Assembly: GCA_036365455.1 (NCBI GenBank)
Contig: JAWQUS010000016.1
Coordinates: forward strand, 17,383,001 to 17,447,000
Reading direction: 5' to 3'
Length of the DNA: 64,000 nucleotides
DNA from: Macrosoma leucophasiata
Lineage: Eukaryota > Arthropoda > Insecta > Lepidoptera > Hedylidae
Below the pieces are notes generated by a model. It saw nothing but the letters and a program-made list of their open reading frames with translations, was not told the DNA's origin and searched no databases. Of this stretch, positions 22,942 to 34,990 are shown piece after piece; position 1 is the stretch's first letter, and the number at the start of each line of letters is the position of its first letter. A program made the translations under genes and the position numbers.

Positions 22942-23169
22942 TATATACTTGCCGCTAAATGGTAGTGTTCAGCACTATCTTGTTCTGGTCAGGTGGTAAT
23001 GTACGGCTTTGTAATTTCCGGCATAGAGGCATAACATGAGGCCTGAGGAGTGGTAATGCATCTGCATTTTGACCTTGGTCTTTATGTGGGTGTCTATAGG
23101 CTGCAGTCATCACTTAACATCAATGTGAACTGCATTCTTGTCTGCCACTTAAATTACCAAAAAAAAAAA
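22942..23169 (+). repeat. Family R copy, 5'-truncated
   Basis: Begins inside the element at TATACTTGCCGCTAAATGG and runs to an A-rich tail. The 5' truncation supports reverse-transcription-based spread. Confidence 0.8.
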
Positions 23170-24448
23170 CTACATTGCGAAAAACAAACTAACATTTATA
23201 TCATTTATATTTATTCTGACAATTAACAATAACAAATGAATGCTATATTTTTACATGCAAAGTAGCAGGTACAATAAATACATGGCATGAAATAGAATTT
23301 TTTTTTTTCTTAAACATATCTACAAATATCTATTTCTATTTTAAACAGTCTTACCTAAGTAAAAAATAGAACTGTGAAATTACAGTAAAGGTCTGTTAGG
23401 CACATGTTTAATGTTTTTAGTAGTTATAATATTAATCATTTCAAAATAGTTAAGTTTCTAAAGCAAGTATTGTTTTAATAGCCTGGTCGAACATAAATTA
23501 TATAGGTATGTATGTCGGTTTCACACTTTTTATTTTTGTAGCAAACTTTTGGTTAAAAATATTTTTATGGATAAGTACAAATTACAGGATTACAATGTTT
23601 GTGTTTTATAGTCTTGTAACTTTTGAAATGTCAATTTAATATGTTCTCCAATCACGTTATGTGGACATTTTCGACTTAATTTGGTTGTGATGACGGGTGG
23701 ACACATTATACAAATTCAATAACGCTGCCCGCGAACAGCTTCGTGGAAGCGGTCCGTATGCTTAATGAACCCACTTTCCTCGCCGAATGTCTTCATCAAA
23801 ATCGTGGGACGCACTTTGCATGTTGAAAAATTACTTTTTTTAGCACTTCATGATTTAGCTTTTTATAAAGTTTGATATTCATCGTCAGGTTAATTCGTCA
23901 ACTTATGATGGGGTATGTGTAAAAGAATAAGAATGTTTCCTTATAATTAATTTCATTATTGTTTTGAACAGTAGGTATATAAAGCAAGTCCCCACAACTG
24001 AAGAAACTTGCAATAGGTACTTTGAAAGTAAACGTGACTGTTATATTATTATGATTAAATTTGTATGGTTCGGTTTTATTTTAATCTGCGTAAAATAGAG
24101 TCTGTAGCTTATACTTTTCGAAAAGATCTCCTCAAATGGATAGCTTAGCAATATTACCAAGTTTCTCAAAAAGCTCCACAAACTCACATTTTTTAATTCT
24201 AAATTAGACCTTAGTCTGATCTCTAGATACTGGTAGAGAACTATAATGCACATGAAATTTGGCATTGTTGCATAACCTAGTCTATCACTACATTTTGGTA
24301 TTCCAGCAGGACTATAACATACGACATTATTACAGGGACATCATACAGAATCAATCTCTATAGAGATTGAAAAATTATCGTTCTTAACATTTATCAAATT
24401 TAAAAGCTCAAATTAATGAGCTCCCTTTATTTAAACATGATAAATGAT
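23170..24448. other. Non-coding stretch with a 20-bp perfect palindrome
   Basis: TCAATCTCTATAGAGATTGA at 24351-24370 is perfectly self-complementary. A low-repeat island around 23690-23830 might be conserved. No gene seen. Confidence 0.45.
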
Positions 24449-24619
24449 GACGGCTCTATAATTTCCGGTAAAGCGGCATAACACCTTAGGCCACAGGAGT
24501 GGTAACGCATCTGCATTTTGACCTTGGTCTTTGTGTAGGTGTCTACAGGATGCATCATCACTTAACATCAATGTGAACTGCATGCATGTATGCCACTTCC
24601 ATTACATAAATAAAAAAAA
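24449..24619 (+). repeat. Family R copy, 5'-truncated
   Basis: Begins at CGGCTCTATAATTTCCGG and ends TTACATAAATAAAAAAAA. Confidence 0.8.
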
Positions 24620-26312
24620 TTAAACACGTCTAAAACTTGCAAGAGAGTGTTACCCACTGCCAATCCCATTGCGATTGAGTGTTAAATTTCATGAATGAAT
24701 TTAGCACTCAATTAACTCGCTACCGAGTCCGTTTCTGGTAGGCGTGCCTGTTCAAGCAGCCAGGTACCTATTTTGCTTGAAAATTATTACTTTATTATTG
24801 GCAGTGAGTTTGGAAATGAATTCCACGGGATCGGGACAAAATTATAGGAGCATTCTGGCCCGAGGCTCTTCGGGCGGCTTATAAATGTTTTAATTTTTCC
24901 CTACCATCTTTATATTTACCTGTATAAACAAATATATTAGCTAGGTAATTTTTGGGTGATAGATAAAATATGTAACAACAGATGTCATCGCATTTAGATT
25001 TTTTTTATATCTCGAAATTATGGCTCGGTTTGTGGCGTTCATTGCATAAAAGCAAATACGTAGAGCTCACCTCACCACTTTTTCAAAAACTACACTAAAA
25101 AATATATTAAAAAAAAAAGTTGAATATGAAAAATGATAGGTTTAATTCTTTCTTAGTATTTCTAAAGAAAACAAGTACCCCGACCCAAACCTACTGCGAA
25201 ATACTGAGGTAGGCTCTGCCCGTTTTGCCTGCCATGCATTGCACGGCACTGTTTCGGTAGTTGTGCTATCTGGCAACACACACACACTTAGCACGTAACC
25301 GTATCCTCATATTTCACTTTAATAAAAAATATCTTTATACAATCTGCCTTAAACTCTGAGAAGCCGCATTACGCTGTCACAACTTTCAGTTACTAATTTA
25401 AACGAGAAATGAACTTAACTGTACCAAAGACCCGACTAGAGTAATGACACCCTTAGCAATCGTTCACAAAACGAAACTACCCAATATTGGTAATGCGAAC
25501 TTGAAATATTCAATGTCTTTATAAACTGAAATCGAAGCGGAACGCAAACCTGCAATTTGTTCGCAATTAACCAATTACTTCGGCCTACAGTACACCTACG
25601 TTACAATTACATCACTTTTACGGCGAACAAAATCACATTCACCACTCATATACGACTGTGTTCCGCGAAAAGTTGACGATAATTTTCATTGACTAGTGTG
25701 AACATTGTCAGTCATTGATTGGAGTGTTGGTCGCTCGTTACAACGGTACAGCGATATTCTTTCGAATTGCCGGTAAGAAGTTCGGTTAATAAAGCAATCT
25801 CAACATTGAGGCCGTCATATCGTACTCAAATATTATTAAGACATTATGTTTTTCTGGTGTAACTCCAGTAATGTTTCCAGTGCAAATTGTGGGACTAACT
25901 TAATTCTTGGGCGTTGCCTGAGCGCAGCAATATCAGGTTTTACAAAAACGATATCAAAAGATTTTTTCAGGACTAACAGTTTCAGGACGCTTTGATGATC
26001 TGTTTTATACCTATCCTTGGTAGGTGTTATATTAAAACGGATATTTAATTCGAATTCAAGGGTGAGTAAACTGACGGATGCTCTGAAGTGGAACTTGATA
26101 GTACCTACAATTGCTTAGTTTGCTCACATTATAGTATCAAATTCCACTATTTAGTCTACGCTTGTGAGTTTCTAATACGATACAGACAAAGATATGTAAA
26201 ATACTTTTTCTCATGTAGGTAAGTAATGTGATTGTCTGTGGCAATAACATTATTTATTCTTGATTCTCCATCGAACGTTTGTACCAATGCTTTACAGAAT
26301 TTATTTCTGAAT
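24620..26312. other. Low-repeat non-coding stretch
   Basis: Blocks at about 24650-24890 and 25540-25830 are less AT-rich and carry no repeat seen elsewhere in the window. They could be regulatory DNA of the homeobox gene, but nothing proves it. Confidence 0.35.
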
Positions 26313-26632
26313 GAGGTTTGTTTTTGTTTTATGTAATTAAAGTGGCAAACAAGCACGCAGTGATGACGGCACTAAACATCAACAAGTTGTCAGCAGTCAT
26401 CACTTAACATCTGTGACAAGTTGATATTAAGTGATGACTGCTGCCTATATACGGGTGTGTATAGGTCATCAGGTAGCAGTCATCACTGTGTGCTTGTTTG
26501 CCACTTTAATTACATAAAACAAAAACAAACCTCACACAAAGACCAAGGTTAAAATACCGATGCGTTTCCACTCCTGAGGCCTAAGGTGTTATGCCTCTGT
26601 GCCGGAAATTACAGGGCCGTTCATTACTCATG
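26313..26632 (-). repeat. Rearranged family R copy containing a 55-bp foldback
   Basis: The 3' end of a minus-strand copy (26313-26367) is repeated as an inverted 55-bp arm (26479-26533) with one mismatch, and the body then continues to about 26632. A second, inner inverted pair (CAGTCATCACTTAAC) lies between the arms. Confidence 0.8.
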
Positions 26633-26724
26633 TGGGTGAATAAGTATCTGTAATTCAGATTTTTATATTTTTTCTCGCACTTCTATTTTTTGCTGTACCA
26701 CTATTATATTCATTAAAAAAAGCA

Positions 26725-26782
26725 TACAGGCGAATTGAGAACCTTATCCTTTTTGAAATCGGTTAAAAATCAGTCAACGTTT
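26725..26782 (+). repeat. Short lepidopteran repeat tail
   Basis: GGCGAATTGAGAACCTTATCC followed by a TTGAAATCGGTTAAAAA-type end. The same segment is at 46455-46512. Confidence 0.5.
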
Positions 26783-27140
26783 GTGTTATGTCAGATCTTT
26801 AAGATCAATACTTTTAAGTAACTCGAAGACCGCCTGCAATTCCCGTTCAGTTCTGAGAATTATGCAATTATAATCGACCACTTCGATAATGTCCTGTATT
26901 ATTCCATCATCTTGTTGTTACTTAGTGGTGAGATTGAATTTTCAGGAATCTATTAAAATATTTAAAATGAATTTGTGCCTTTCGTTCATTTGAAGCTTGT
27001 GGTTTGCGATTTTAAGAAAAGAAACGAATCGGCTATTGTGTAATTATATTTAAGTACCTTATGATTGTGGTATGAGTGAGAAATACCATTATAGTTATTA
27101 AGGTACGAGTAGTAGGTAGTAGTTTTTAATGTTTAAAAGT

Positions 27141-27245
27141 TGACAGACAAGCAAACGGGCCACCTGATGAACATTTGCAACATCAGGAGAGTTGCCAACG
27201 CGGTGCCAATCCTAAAGAACTCTTTTGACGCCATTTTTAAGTTAA
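27141..27245 (-). repeat. Family Q SINE-like fragment
   Basis: GACAGACAAGCAAACGGGCC to AACTCTTTTGACGCC. It is the reverse complement of the block at 32096-32250. Its 3' end is similar to that of family R. Confidence 0.6.
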
Positions 27246-27355
27246 ATTGTTAGTTACTTAATTAAATTGATTACCATCGATGCGAGAATATTAGACAGAG
27301 TTACGAGTTTTAGTATCCCTGAACAATAGTGTTCAAAACGTTAAAATGTCATAAT

Positions 27356-27560
27356 GACGGCTAAAAGCCTGCAGCTCACATGGATAGTAAGTGTATACTG
27401 CAGTCTGCAGATATCTTCACAAAATTCGAAGTCAATATGCAGATGTGTTGTCGCCCCTGAGTTCTTTTGCCTCTGTGTTAGGCAATGGCAACGGGACAAT
27501 TCGTTACTATCTTACCAGAACTTGACAGTTTTGAGCACTACCATTTGTCCGGTAATTTAT
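27356..27560 (-). repeat. Old, diverged family R copy
   Basis: Keeps CTGCAGCTCACATGGATAGTAAG, TTTTGCCTCTGTG and GAGCACTACCATTTG in the correct order. About 70% similar by eye. Confidence 0.6.
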
Positions 27561-28530
27561 AGCTACTTACTATTATTTTTTTGTTTAGTCTTATCTTGCC
27601 GTTTGTAAAAGAGAGTATGGAACATTCTGTTGATACCTATTTTTATTATTAAGTATTTTTGGATTATTATTAATTTATTTACTTTGACATATTAATCAAC
27701 GTATCAGTTGTTATTCGCTTTAATTTTATATTTGTAATTTGACCTATCACAAGCAAATTCTATTATTTCCAAGTGATTAAATGAATTTTTGAGTTTGAGT
27801 TTGAGTTAGGTTACCTACTCCTCCGCACTCCGATTGGAACTCTATCAGTAAATTCTTATACCTTTATTTTATTCCAATGATTTTCAGAATACAATGTCTC
27901 TTTTCTATAGCTTCTGAAATAGTAGCACATTTATCATCAGTAGATAATAATTCGGGGTCATTTGTATCAGTCAGTTCTTTTAAGAATCTTAATATATTTT
28001 TCTTTCATTCTAATTAATTTATGAAAATATTGGTTTCGATTGCGTAGTTCATCCCAAAAAAATAAGAAAAATAAATAGATATATATCGAAGCATGTAAAT
28101 ATTTGCCATATCTCTTTTTTCAAAAGAACCTATTTTGCTAATGCTTCACTAGTTGACTGATTTATTTGATCCCTCGAAGGGATTGCCTCAAGCGTCAACA
28201 TTGCCGTGTTAAAGTATGCAACGTAGCGTAGACTATCATTATCAAATCATAATACCTAATCGTACATTCTACATTCTAAACCTTGAGAGTCTTGAGACTT
28301 GTTGCGGTTGGACTCTACATTATTTTAACTGAACCCAAAAAGAGGTTTTATCTTATCTATTTCCCATAATATTTCTTGTTCCATTTATGTTGCACAATAA
28401 TGTATGGTCAAGATTCATCGAAAATGGTATCATATAGGTACGAAAAGTAATTTTACAATTTAGGTATCTACTTTGGAATCGAAAGAGTTACGATACCTAC
28501 AACGAATAAAAAAATGGATTAATTTTTATA
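27561..28530. other. AT-rich non-coding stretch
   Basis: No gene or recurrent repeat recognised. Confidence 0.4.
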
Positions 28531-28538
28531 CCCTGTAG

Positions 28539-28751
28539 CACAGTACAAATATGAACAGTATGGAAACTACGTACAAACCGTTCGAAACGGCACTCATACA
28601 CAAACATGCGCATCGACGCTCGAGTAGCGTGCGTCTCACTACTGCAACACCGTGAGAACCGCTTAGGAGCCTCGTCGATGCGCATGTTTGTGTGAGTGTG
28701 CCGTTTCAACGTTTTGTACTTAGTTTCCACACTGTTCATATTTGTACTGTG
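28539..28751. mobile_element. Palindromic MITE with 7-bp target-site duplication
   Basis: Inverted arms of about 80 bp begin CACAGTACAAATATGAACAG and include AACATGCGCATCGACG, around a roughly 55-bp core. It is flanked directly by CCTGTAG on both sides (28532-28538 and 28752-28758). A second copy is at 46006-46218. A minus-strand frame across it is a shadow. Confidence 0.85.
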
Positions 28752-28758
28752 CCTGTAG

Positions 28759-29324
28759 TCTGTTGCTTACTTAATTTCAATTCGTAGAAACAACATGTAA
28801 ACATATTGCATTTCAACAAAGCTATCAAACTAATATCAGCAAAATGTGCAAGTATTCCCCTATAACTGCCCTCGCAAACTAATATTTTCTGTTTTATTCA
28901 TACACTATCGTGGCACGACATCGAACCAGAATTAAATGCTTCTATTCAATAAAAGTGATTTTATTCCTAGCCTTTTATATTTCTATTACAGGGGCAGTAA
29001 AGGGGAAATGATATAGTAGCTTCTCGGGTATTCTACGTAATTTATGAGTTTTATTTGGCAAGATGCTATCTTTATTTGCGTATCGTCTGATTACTTGTTC
29101 ATGGATATTATTCTATAATACAATTTTTGTCGGTTCTTTTGTTGTGGTTAGTCGGGAATCAATACAACGTCGGTTAATATTTTGTCAGTTGTTATTCTCT
29201 TGTATAACATCGATTTTTGTTAATTGATTGTTCATATTTTACAAATTTGAATTTGTTTGCTAAAATGCCGAATTTGACCTACCTATCAAGTCAACAAGGC
29301 CTGATACAAACATTTTAGGAGGAG
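28759..29324. other. AT-rich non-coding stretch
   Basis: Nothing recognised. Confidence 0.4.
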
Positions 29325-29338
29325 TAAAATCAAGCGTT

Positions 29339-29402
29339 CGTATAAAACGTAAATGATAGTGAATGAGAAATTAATAAAAGGCTTTTTTATTTTATTTTTA
29401 TT
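29339..29402 (+). mobile_element. 64-bp LINE stub with 14-bp target-site duplication
   Basis: The insert ends AATAAAAGGC followed by a T/A-rich TTTTATTTT tail. It is flanked by TAAAATCAAGCGTT on both sides (29325-29338 and 29403-29416), a perfect 14-bp duplication. Confidence 0.65.
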
Positions 29403-29502
29403 TAAAATCAAGCGTTATCAGGAAAGTTAAGGCGTTACGCGCGTATCTCCGGCGAGTAATTTGAGTGCTGCGACCGAGTGGACATGTTTCACTCAGCCCA
29501 TA

Positions 29503-29795
29503 GAGCAACACGGGCCACCGGCCGCCGCGGCGGACCGGAGAAGAGTAGAGCCATAGCGTCCATTACCGATGCAAAACAGTCTGTAATTTTTTGCGAGGGG
29601 AAATGCGTGTGACACACACACACTACAATAATTGTCTATTACCAACTACGAAACTCACACCTTGAATACATAAACAATTTCACGCACAAATTTAAACATC
29701 TAGGCGACAGGCATAGGCCCACTTGGGCTTGTATTTTGGCAGAGGGGAAAGCATGCATATGGCTACTCCCTTCCGACCGATGGCCCGTGTTGTTC
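29503..29795. mobile_element. TA-flanked MITE, first copy
   Basis: Terminal inverted repeats GAGCAACACGGGCCA are bounded by TA on both sides (29501-29502 and 29796-29797). The body includes TTACCGATGCAAAACAGTCTG and a GGCGACAGGCATAGGCCC segment. Copy two is at 54818-55114. The TA boundary suggests Tc1/mariner-type mobilisation. Confidence 0.8.
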
Positions 29796-30169
29796 TATGA
29801 CCCAGCCGCACACTAGCGATCTCTTAAGACACGCCGAGTAACCTCACGTCTTGAGTCGGAGCTGACCCTCTGACACACACACATTTTTTTTATTTGTAAA
29901 TGCTGCCGGTTTTTGCTTCGAAACGTTAGCCTCATTATGGTGACATAAATAAGGCTTTCAGAATACTGCAAAATGAAATAAAATCTCAATATCAACGGGA
30001 TATTGAGTTAAATTACGATGTTTTTTATTAGAATTGAAGCGGAACATTTTATTTTTTATTTACTTGCCGTGGGAAGGTTTAGTTAATATCTAAACCATAC
30101 CTTGCTGGTCTTATTTTTTGCTGCTTAAGTATTTTAATTGACGAGTACTACTTACAGTATCCAACAAGA

Positions 30170-30388
30170 AATAATGCACATCGACCTCAGGAAGAGACGT
30201 CGGCTCATTTCGGATCTGTAGAGCGTTATCTCTTTCGCACATTACTCTTTGACGTTTGTCGACCATTTTGATCAAGTTTTGACCAATACTACGGATGCTT
30301 ACGTAGGCAGTGTGCAGCAGAGATAACGCTCTATCAAGCCGAAACTAGCCGATTCACTCTTTTATAGGCTCGATGTACCTACATTATT
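30170..30388. mobile_element. Palindromic MITE, second copy
   Basis: Same family as 19530-19731. Imperfect arms run from AATGCACATCGA inwards to TAGAGCGTTATCTCT, with the shared TTGACGTTTGTCGA core. Confidence 0.75.
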
Positions 30389-30679
30389 TTTTGATGCGCA
30401 CTTTAAATGCGTAATTTCTTGTGCTTATATGAACCAAATTAAAAAAATAATTTAAATAAGTATAGCGAGGGTTTAATTTTATTCGTAATTCAAAGGTTTA
30501 CCTCAAAAAAAGGTTTAATTTATTTAAAAAATCGTATACCATTATAAACATACGCAGTCCGAACAAAGTGGCGGCTATCTACATCATAATTTATACTGAA
30601 ACGGCGAAACAAAGTAGAATTATTAACTGTACGAATTTATTAACCGCGTTATACAACCCTCAATAGATACTTAGTGAGT

Positions 30680-31400
30680 CCTCCCCACCCCCGTCCCCTG
30701 TGACATTAAAACATTGAGCCAGACTAAATTAAAGCGCGCCAAAACTGTTGTCTGTGGACCCAAGGCAGTCGTTTGTTTTAATACAATAACTCTACTCATC
30801 TCTTTCACACCACTCATTAGACGCATATCGCTTCCTCATTCCCACTTTCATGTAATTTAGCTTCCCTGTTTCCCGCGTAATTCATAGCAGAATTACGGTT
30901 ACATTCCGCCTAGACTAAAGTTATTCAATCATAGATAATTACTGGTTTTTAATTAACCCCACTAAAGGAATTCCAATCGAGATAGTCGACCGGATATCAT
31001 CGATGTTTACGTTAATTGTAAATTAATCGATAAATTACATGTAAAATCTTCATATTTTTCCATAACAATCAGTACAATCACACGGATCGCTTTAGTAAAT
31101 TAAATGCCGCGTGATAACGACGTGTTCAGCTCACAACAGAAGCGCGTACCTCTTAATCACTTCTAATTTATTTAGCTGTAAGGGCGGACTGAGTAATTTA
31201 TAGCTGTCCCTTTCTTCCCCCGGCCGGGAGCGATGTTACCGTCTCCCTCTCCCGGGACCATTTTTAATTAAAATCACCGAGAGAAAATTAGAAATTATAT
31301 TCTATTTTCAGAAACTTGTTCTGACGCTTTGTTGGAGATTATCTCTTTTTTATGAGCCCCCGGTCGCGGCTTTATTTTAACGGCTAAAGGATTGTCTAAA
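30680..31400. other. Low-repeat island upstream of the homeodomain exon
   Basis: About 700 bases without any repeat found elsewhere in the window. It contains several TAAT/ATTA cores, ATCGAT and GATA-like words and a GC-rich CCCCCGGCCGGGAG patch near 31215. Its setting about 1 kb 5' of a homeobox exon suggests regulatory DNA; this is inference. Confidence 0.35.
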
Positions 31401-31762
31401 TGGACAATGTTAAAGCTGTCGGTGTCTTTTATGGTTATGTCTTATTCATTTCAATCCTGGACCTTCGTGATTGGGAATATTTTCGATTTAGCAATGGTGT
31501 TCGTGTAATAGGCACCGCACGCAGTAATATAAAACCTTCGTTTTATAGCTTTCAATTATTGAAATGGTTCATTTATAAGTATGGGTAGTCAAGTTCATGT
31601 TCCAACTGAATTTGCGTCCATTCAATTTTATTAACAACTCATTTATTATCAGTTATTGCATATGCTATTTTTTGTTAAAGTGTATTAACTTTTCTTGTAG
31701 TAGCATTCAACACAAAAAGAATAAAACTACTTAGCATTTTATTGTTTTAGATCAGAACTCTA

Positions 31763-32045
31763 TCATCATCATCATCATATCATCCGAAAGATGTCCACTG
31801 CTGGACCAAAGCCTCCCCATAAGAGGTATATGCCATTATCGCCACGCTTGGCATGCAGATTGGCGATCGCAGTGGTGGTAGTTTTATCGCAGGTCGCTGC
31901 TGCCTATCTTGCGTTATTGCACTTACTACTGTTCGGTTGACTGACTGCACTATTAGAAGAATTCTCTTCCAGTAAAAGAAAATTCTTGCGCTATTGGGCG
32001 GTGGGGTCATCACGTCCCGATGCCAGTTTCGATGAGTGGATATAA
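31763..32045 (-). mobile_element. Diverged RTE-type LINE 3' end plus adjoining repeat
   Basis: The minus strand encodes a degenerate Val-Gln-Gln-Trp-Thr-Ser tail followed by the ATGATGATG simple repeat. This is the 3' terminus of the RTE-like family better preserved at 63384-63738. The part near 31985-32035 recurs weakly at 59590-59625. Confidence 0.5.
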
Positions 32046-32095
32046 TAAAACTTTATTCTCCACTTCCATTTTCATAGTATGTGCACAAAACGCTA

Positions 32096-32256
32096 CAACA
32101 TGGGGTCTTCAAAACTGGCGTCAAAAGAGTCCTTCAGGGCTGGCAGCGCGTTGGCAACTCTTCCGATGTTGCAAATGTTGATAAGCGACGGTAACCACTT
32201 TCCATCAGGTGGCCCGTCTGCTTGTCTGTCAATACTTTGACATAAAAAATAACGCT
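32096..32256 (+). repeat. Family Q SINE-like copy
   Basis: Runs from GGGGTCTTCAAAACTGGCGTC to CTTGTCTGTCAATACTTTGACATAAAAAA. Its last 30 bases resemble the 3' end of family R (GCTTGTTTGCCACTTT...ACATAAAA), as expected if both are moved by one LINE. Other copies: 27141-27245 and about 61560-61670. Confidence 0.6.
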
Positions 32257-32474
32257 TCAATAAATTGAAAATTTGGGGTTATACGGTTTTTGAAAAATGC
32301 TCTCAGCTTCAAAATGTTAGTAGACTCCATAGACCCTATATCAAAATTAGGTATCATTTCCATTAGGTAGGTAGTCAGGTGGTAACATTTGTCACAATGC
32401 CAAAATGTTACCAGCTGGACCTAAAATGTTGAAACCCATACACCCAAACCTTATATCAAAATAATAATTGCCAG

Positions 32475-32647
32475 GTGGTGTCGGAGACGACGACGGTGAC
32501 AGCGGCAAGCGGCGGCGCTCGCGGACCAACTTCAACTCCTGGCAGCTGGAGGAGCTGGAGCGAGCCTTCCTAGCGTCGCATTACCCTGACGTCTTCATGC
32601 GGGAGGCGCTGGCCATGCGGCTGGACCTCAAGGAGAGCAGGGTTGCG
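32475..32647 (+). CDS. unc-4: unc-4 (Uncx-type) homeobox gene, exon with homeodomain positions 1-46
   Basis: Encodes an acidic Gly-Asp stretch, then Lys-Arg-Arg-Arg and homeodomain helices 1 and 2 with the signature [15 protein letters not shown] and [17 protein letters not shown]. That combination is the Unc-4/Uncx type. The exon starts after a CCAG acceptor (phase needs one base from upstream) and ends in GCG/GTGAGT at phase 0. No in-frame ATG lies nearby, so at least one 5' exon is missing from what I can identify. Unc-4 proteins are nuclear repressors that specify motor-neuron and appendage identities in animals. The intron falls between homeodomain residues 46 and 47, the classic paired-like class position. 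Residue 46 reads as Ala, where Gln is more usual. Confidence 0.93.
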
Positions 32648-34844
32648 GTGAGTCGTAATTCCAGTTACTATAACTATTTAGAAAACGTAACTCCACGTCT
32701 ATAATCCTCGAACTGTGAATGGATCAAACATCTACGATTCGGTTACGTTTTGGTTCATGTAAGGTGGAAAGCCTGTTGTCACCCTCCGGATCTTCTATAA
32801 AATGGAAAATTCCCAATAGAATCAGAAAGGAGAATAATGGTATATTTCTGTTTTTCCATAAGTGATTTCTAAATTTACTCGCACAATAATATTATTATGA
32901 TATTGTGAACAATAAAATAATGACAGTTACAAAATGGCAAATTTATCTCCTCTTCAGACGAACAGGATAATTGACGTAAGTAGTCAAAAATAACATCGTG
33001 CGTTTTCAAATTAAACAATAATAATAATTAACAATTTACAATAATTATCAATGAATAATGGTGAAAGAGTAACAGTAAAAAGAAATGAAATCGTTTCATT
33101 ACTTTTGGAAGATGGAACTGTAGTAATTAATCCTCAAAAATAGAAAAAGATTATAATCTTGTCTTATCTATGTACCCAAACTCTACACGATTACCAATCA
33201 AGTATCCGTTTTTAAACTTATAATTTTCGTAGTACCTACTCTTAACATCGATTAGTGTTGTTCTCAGTTCCATCCCCAATCACAGTACCTATTACTCGTA
33301 CTTTGTCTCACTGTCGTAATTTGGTGATCGCTTATATACCTACATCAAACCTGAACATAATTGAACGTTGTCAAAATTTTATAACTCGAAACATCACAGG
33401 AAACAAAATATCAAAATGACGAAAAAAAATATCAAAATACAGTCCACAATCATCAAGTTTGGACACGGTAATTAGACAACGTGTTAAAACCCTTTGTGAC
33501 TGCATGTGCAAGTTATTAAATATATTTAGCATGTGACGAAAGCTGAACTCGTAACGTCTCAATTCCTTTGCCCAATAGCTGTCAATGTTTATGAGGGGAA
33601 ATTATAAGTGTTGTTTTAGAACTGACGGTAATTGTCGAAGTTAAATGGTCTGGGGGATTTTAGAGTCAGCCATTTTGTAATATTTTGGTTGAATTATTAC
33701 TATCTTATAATATTAAAGGACTTTTAGTAAAGCGTGATTTATTTCATCGTTAAATTGCCTTATGAGATATACTTTGAAAGGAAGAACATGGGGCTTTCTT
33801 AATTGTAGATGAAATTATTCCCCATTCCATTTCCCACGCAAAATGTTATCGTTACCTAATTTGTTTTTTACGGAAAATTCTTATTCTGGGGTTAGACTGG
33901 AACCTAGTGATTATATTATTTTTGAAATGAAGCTTAATATCCCTAATCATACGGAAATATACTAAAATAATACACAATATTATACATTTATAACTTTGTT
34001 AAACTTTGGTTTTTCTCACATAATTTCAAATACTTTCACCAGTGACACATCGTTACTATCTATCCTCAATACACAAAGGTAGAAAATTCTAGTGGCGTGA
34101 GTCCGCCTTATTTATCGTTTTAGTACATAACAGATTAAATAAATAATATATTCGAATTCCTAATACAAATTAAATAAAGGACGAATATATAAGAATCGTT
34201 TTTCCAAATTAGTTCTCCCGAACAAATTAGGATCAAACGGTTCAATCCCAAAAATCAATACGTAATGCCTTTTCCCATTTACATATATTTAAGGTAACGG
34301 GACCGCAGACCTATAAGGGGTCTGTAAGCTGAAGGTTCCCGTTCAATATAAATGAGGGACGATTTCCCTTATTTTTCCCGGACCTTCCGGGCTAAGCGGC
34401 CTTTGGGGAGACGACTGGCCGCTATTTTTTTATGTAACCGAAATAATGTTCGGTTTCTGATGATGCCAGTTTTGAGCTTGTAAAATACTTAAGGAATTTT
34501 GTTTTAATCTGGCTTATATCTCTGGAAATTCGTTTTTGAGGACTTTCTGGATTCCAAACCTAGCATTTGCGAATTGTTTTACCGAAGATAATTATAGCTG
34601 TTTCCCAACTTACTGTTACGCAACTTCGTAAGCGTGCTATTTGGTTTTAGTTCAATAAGTTTTTTTTTTTTTAATCCAACTGCATAACTCTTTGCCGCCA
34701 TTATTACACAAAAAAAATTTTACTGTGTTCTAGCAATTTCGGTGCATCACATTATTATCTAACCGCAACACGTGGAATTCTCCATATCATCAACTTAACT
34801 TATAAAAAATTTAATGTCCTTATAAATATTATCGTTATCAATTC
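32648..34844. other. Start of the large unc-4 intron; non-coding
   Basis: Begins with the GTGAGT donor at 32648. AT-rich with no supported gene. The GC-richer block at about 34290-34440 (TATAAGGGGTCTGTAAGC to GGGGAGACGACTGGCC) has no match elsewhere in the window and might be an intronic enhancer. Confidence 0.45.
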
Positions 34845-34990
34845 ACTGGTGGTAGGGTTCCAGTGTAGGGACTCGGGTGCGTAGGCACCACCTCATTGCC
34901 TAATCTACCTGCCGGCACTGTCGTATTCCGGTAAGATGGATATGTATGGCCCACGTACTAACTATCATAGAGAATTAACTAAAGTCTCAG
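34845..34990 (+). repeat. Family R relative, head part, diverged subfamily
   Basis: ACTGGTGGTAGGGTTCCAGTG replaces the usual head, and a TAGGGACTCGGGTGCGTAGGC segment follows. The same variant head appears at 62768, so this is a subfamily. Confidence 0.6.

Noticed and set aside
28497..28739. 80-codon minus-strand frame
   Set aside because: Falls entirely in a palindromic MITE.
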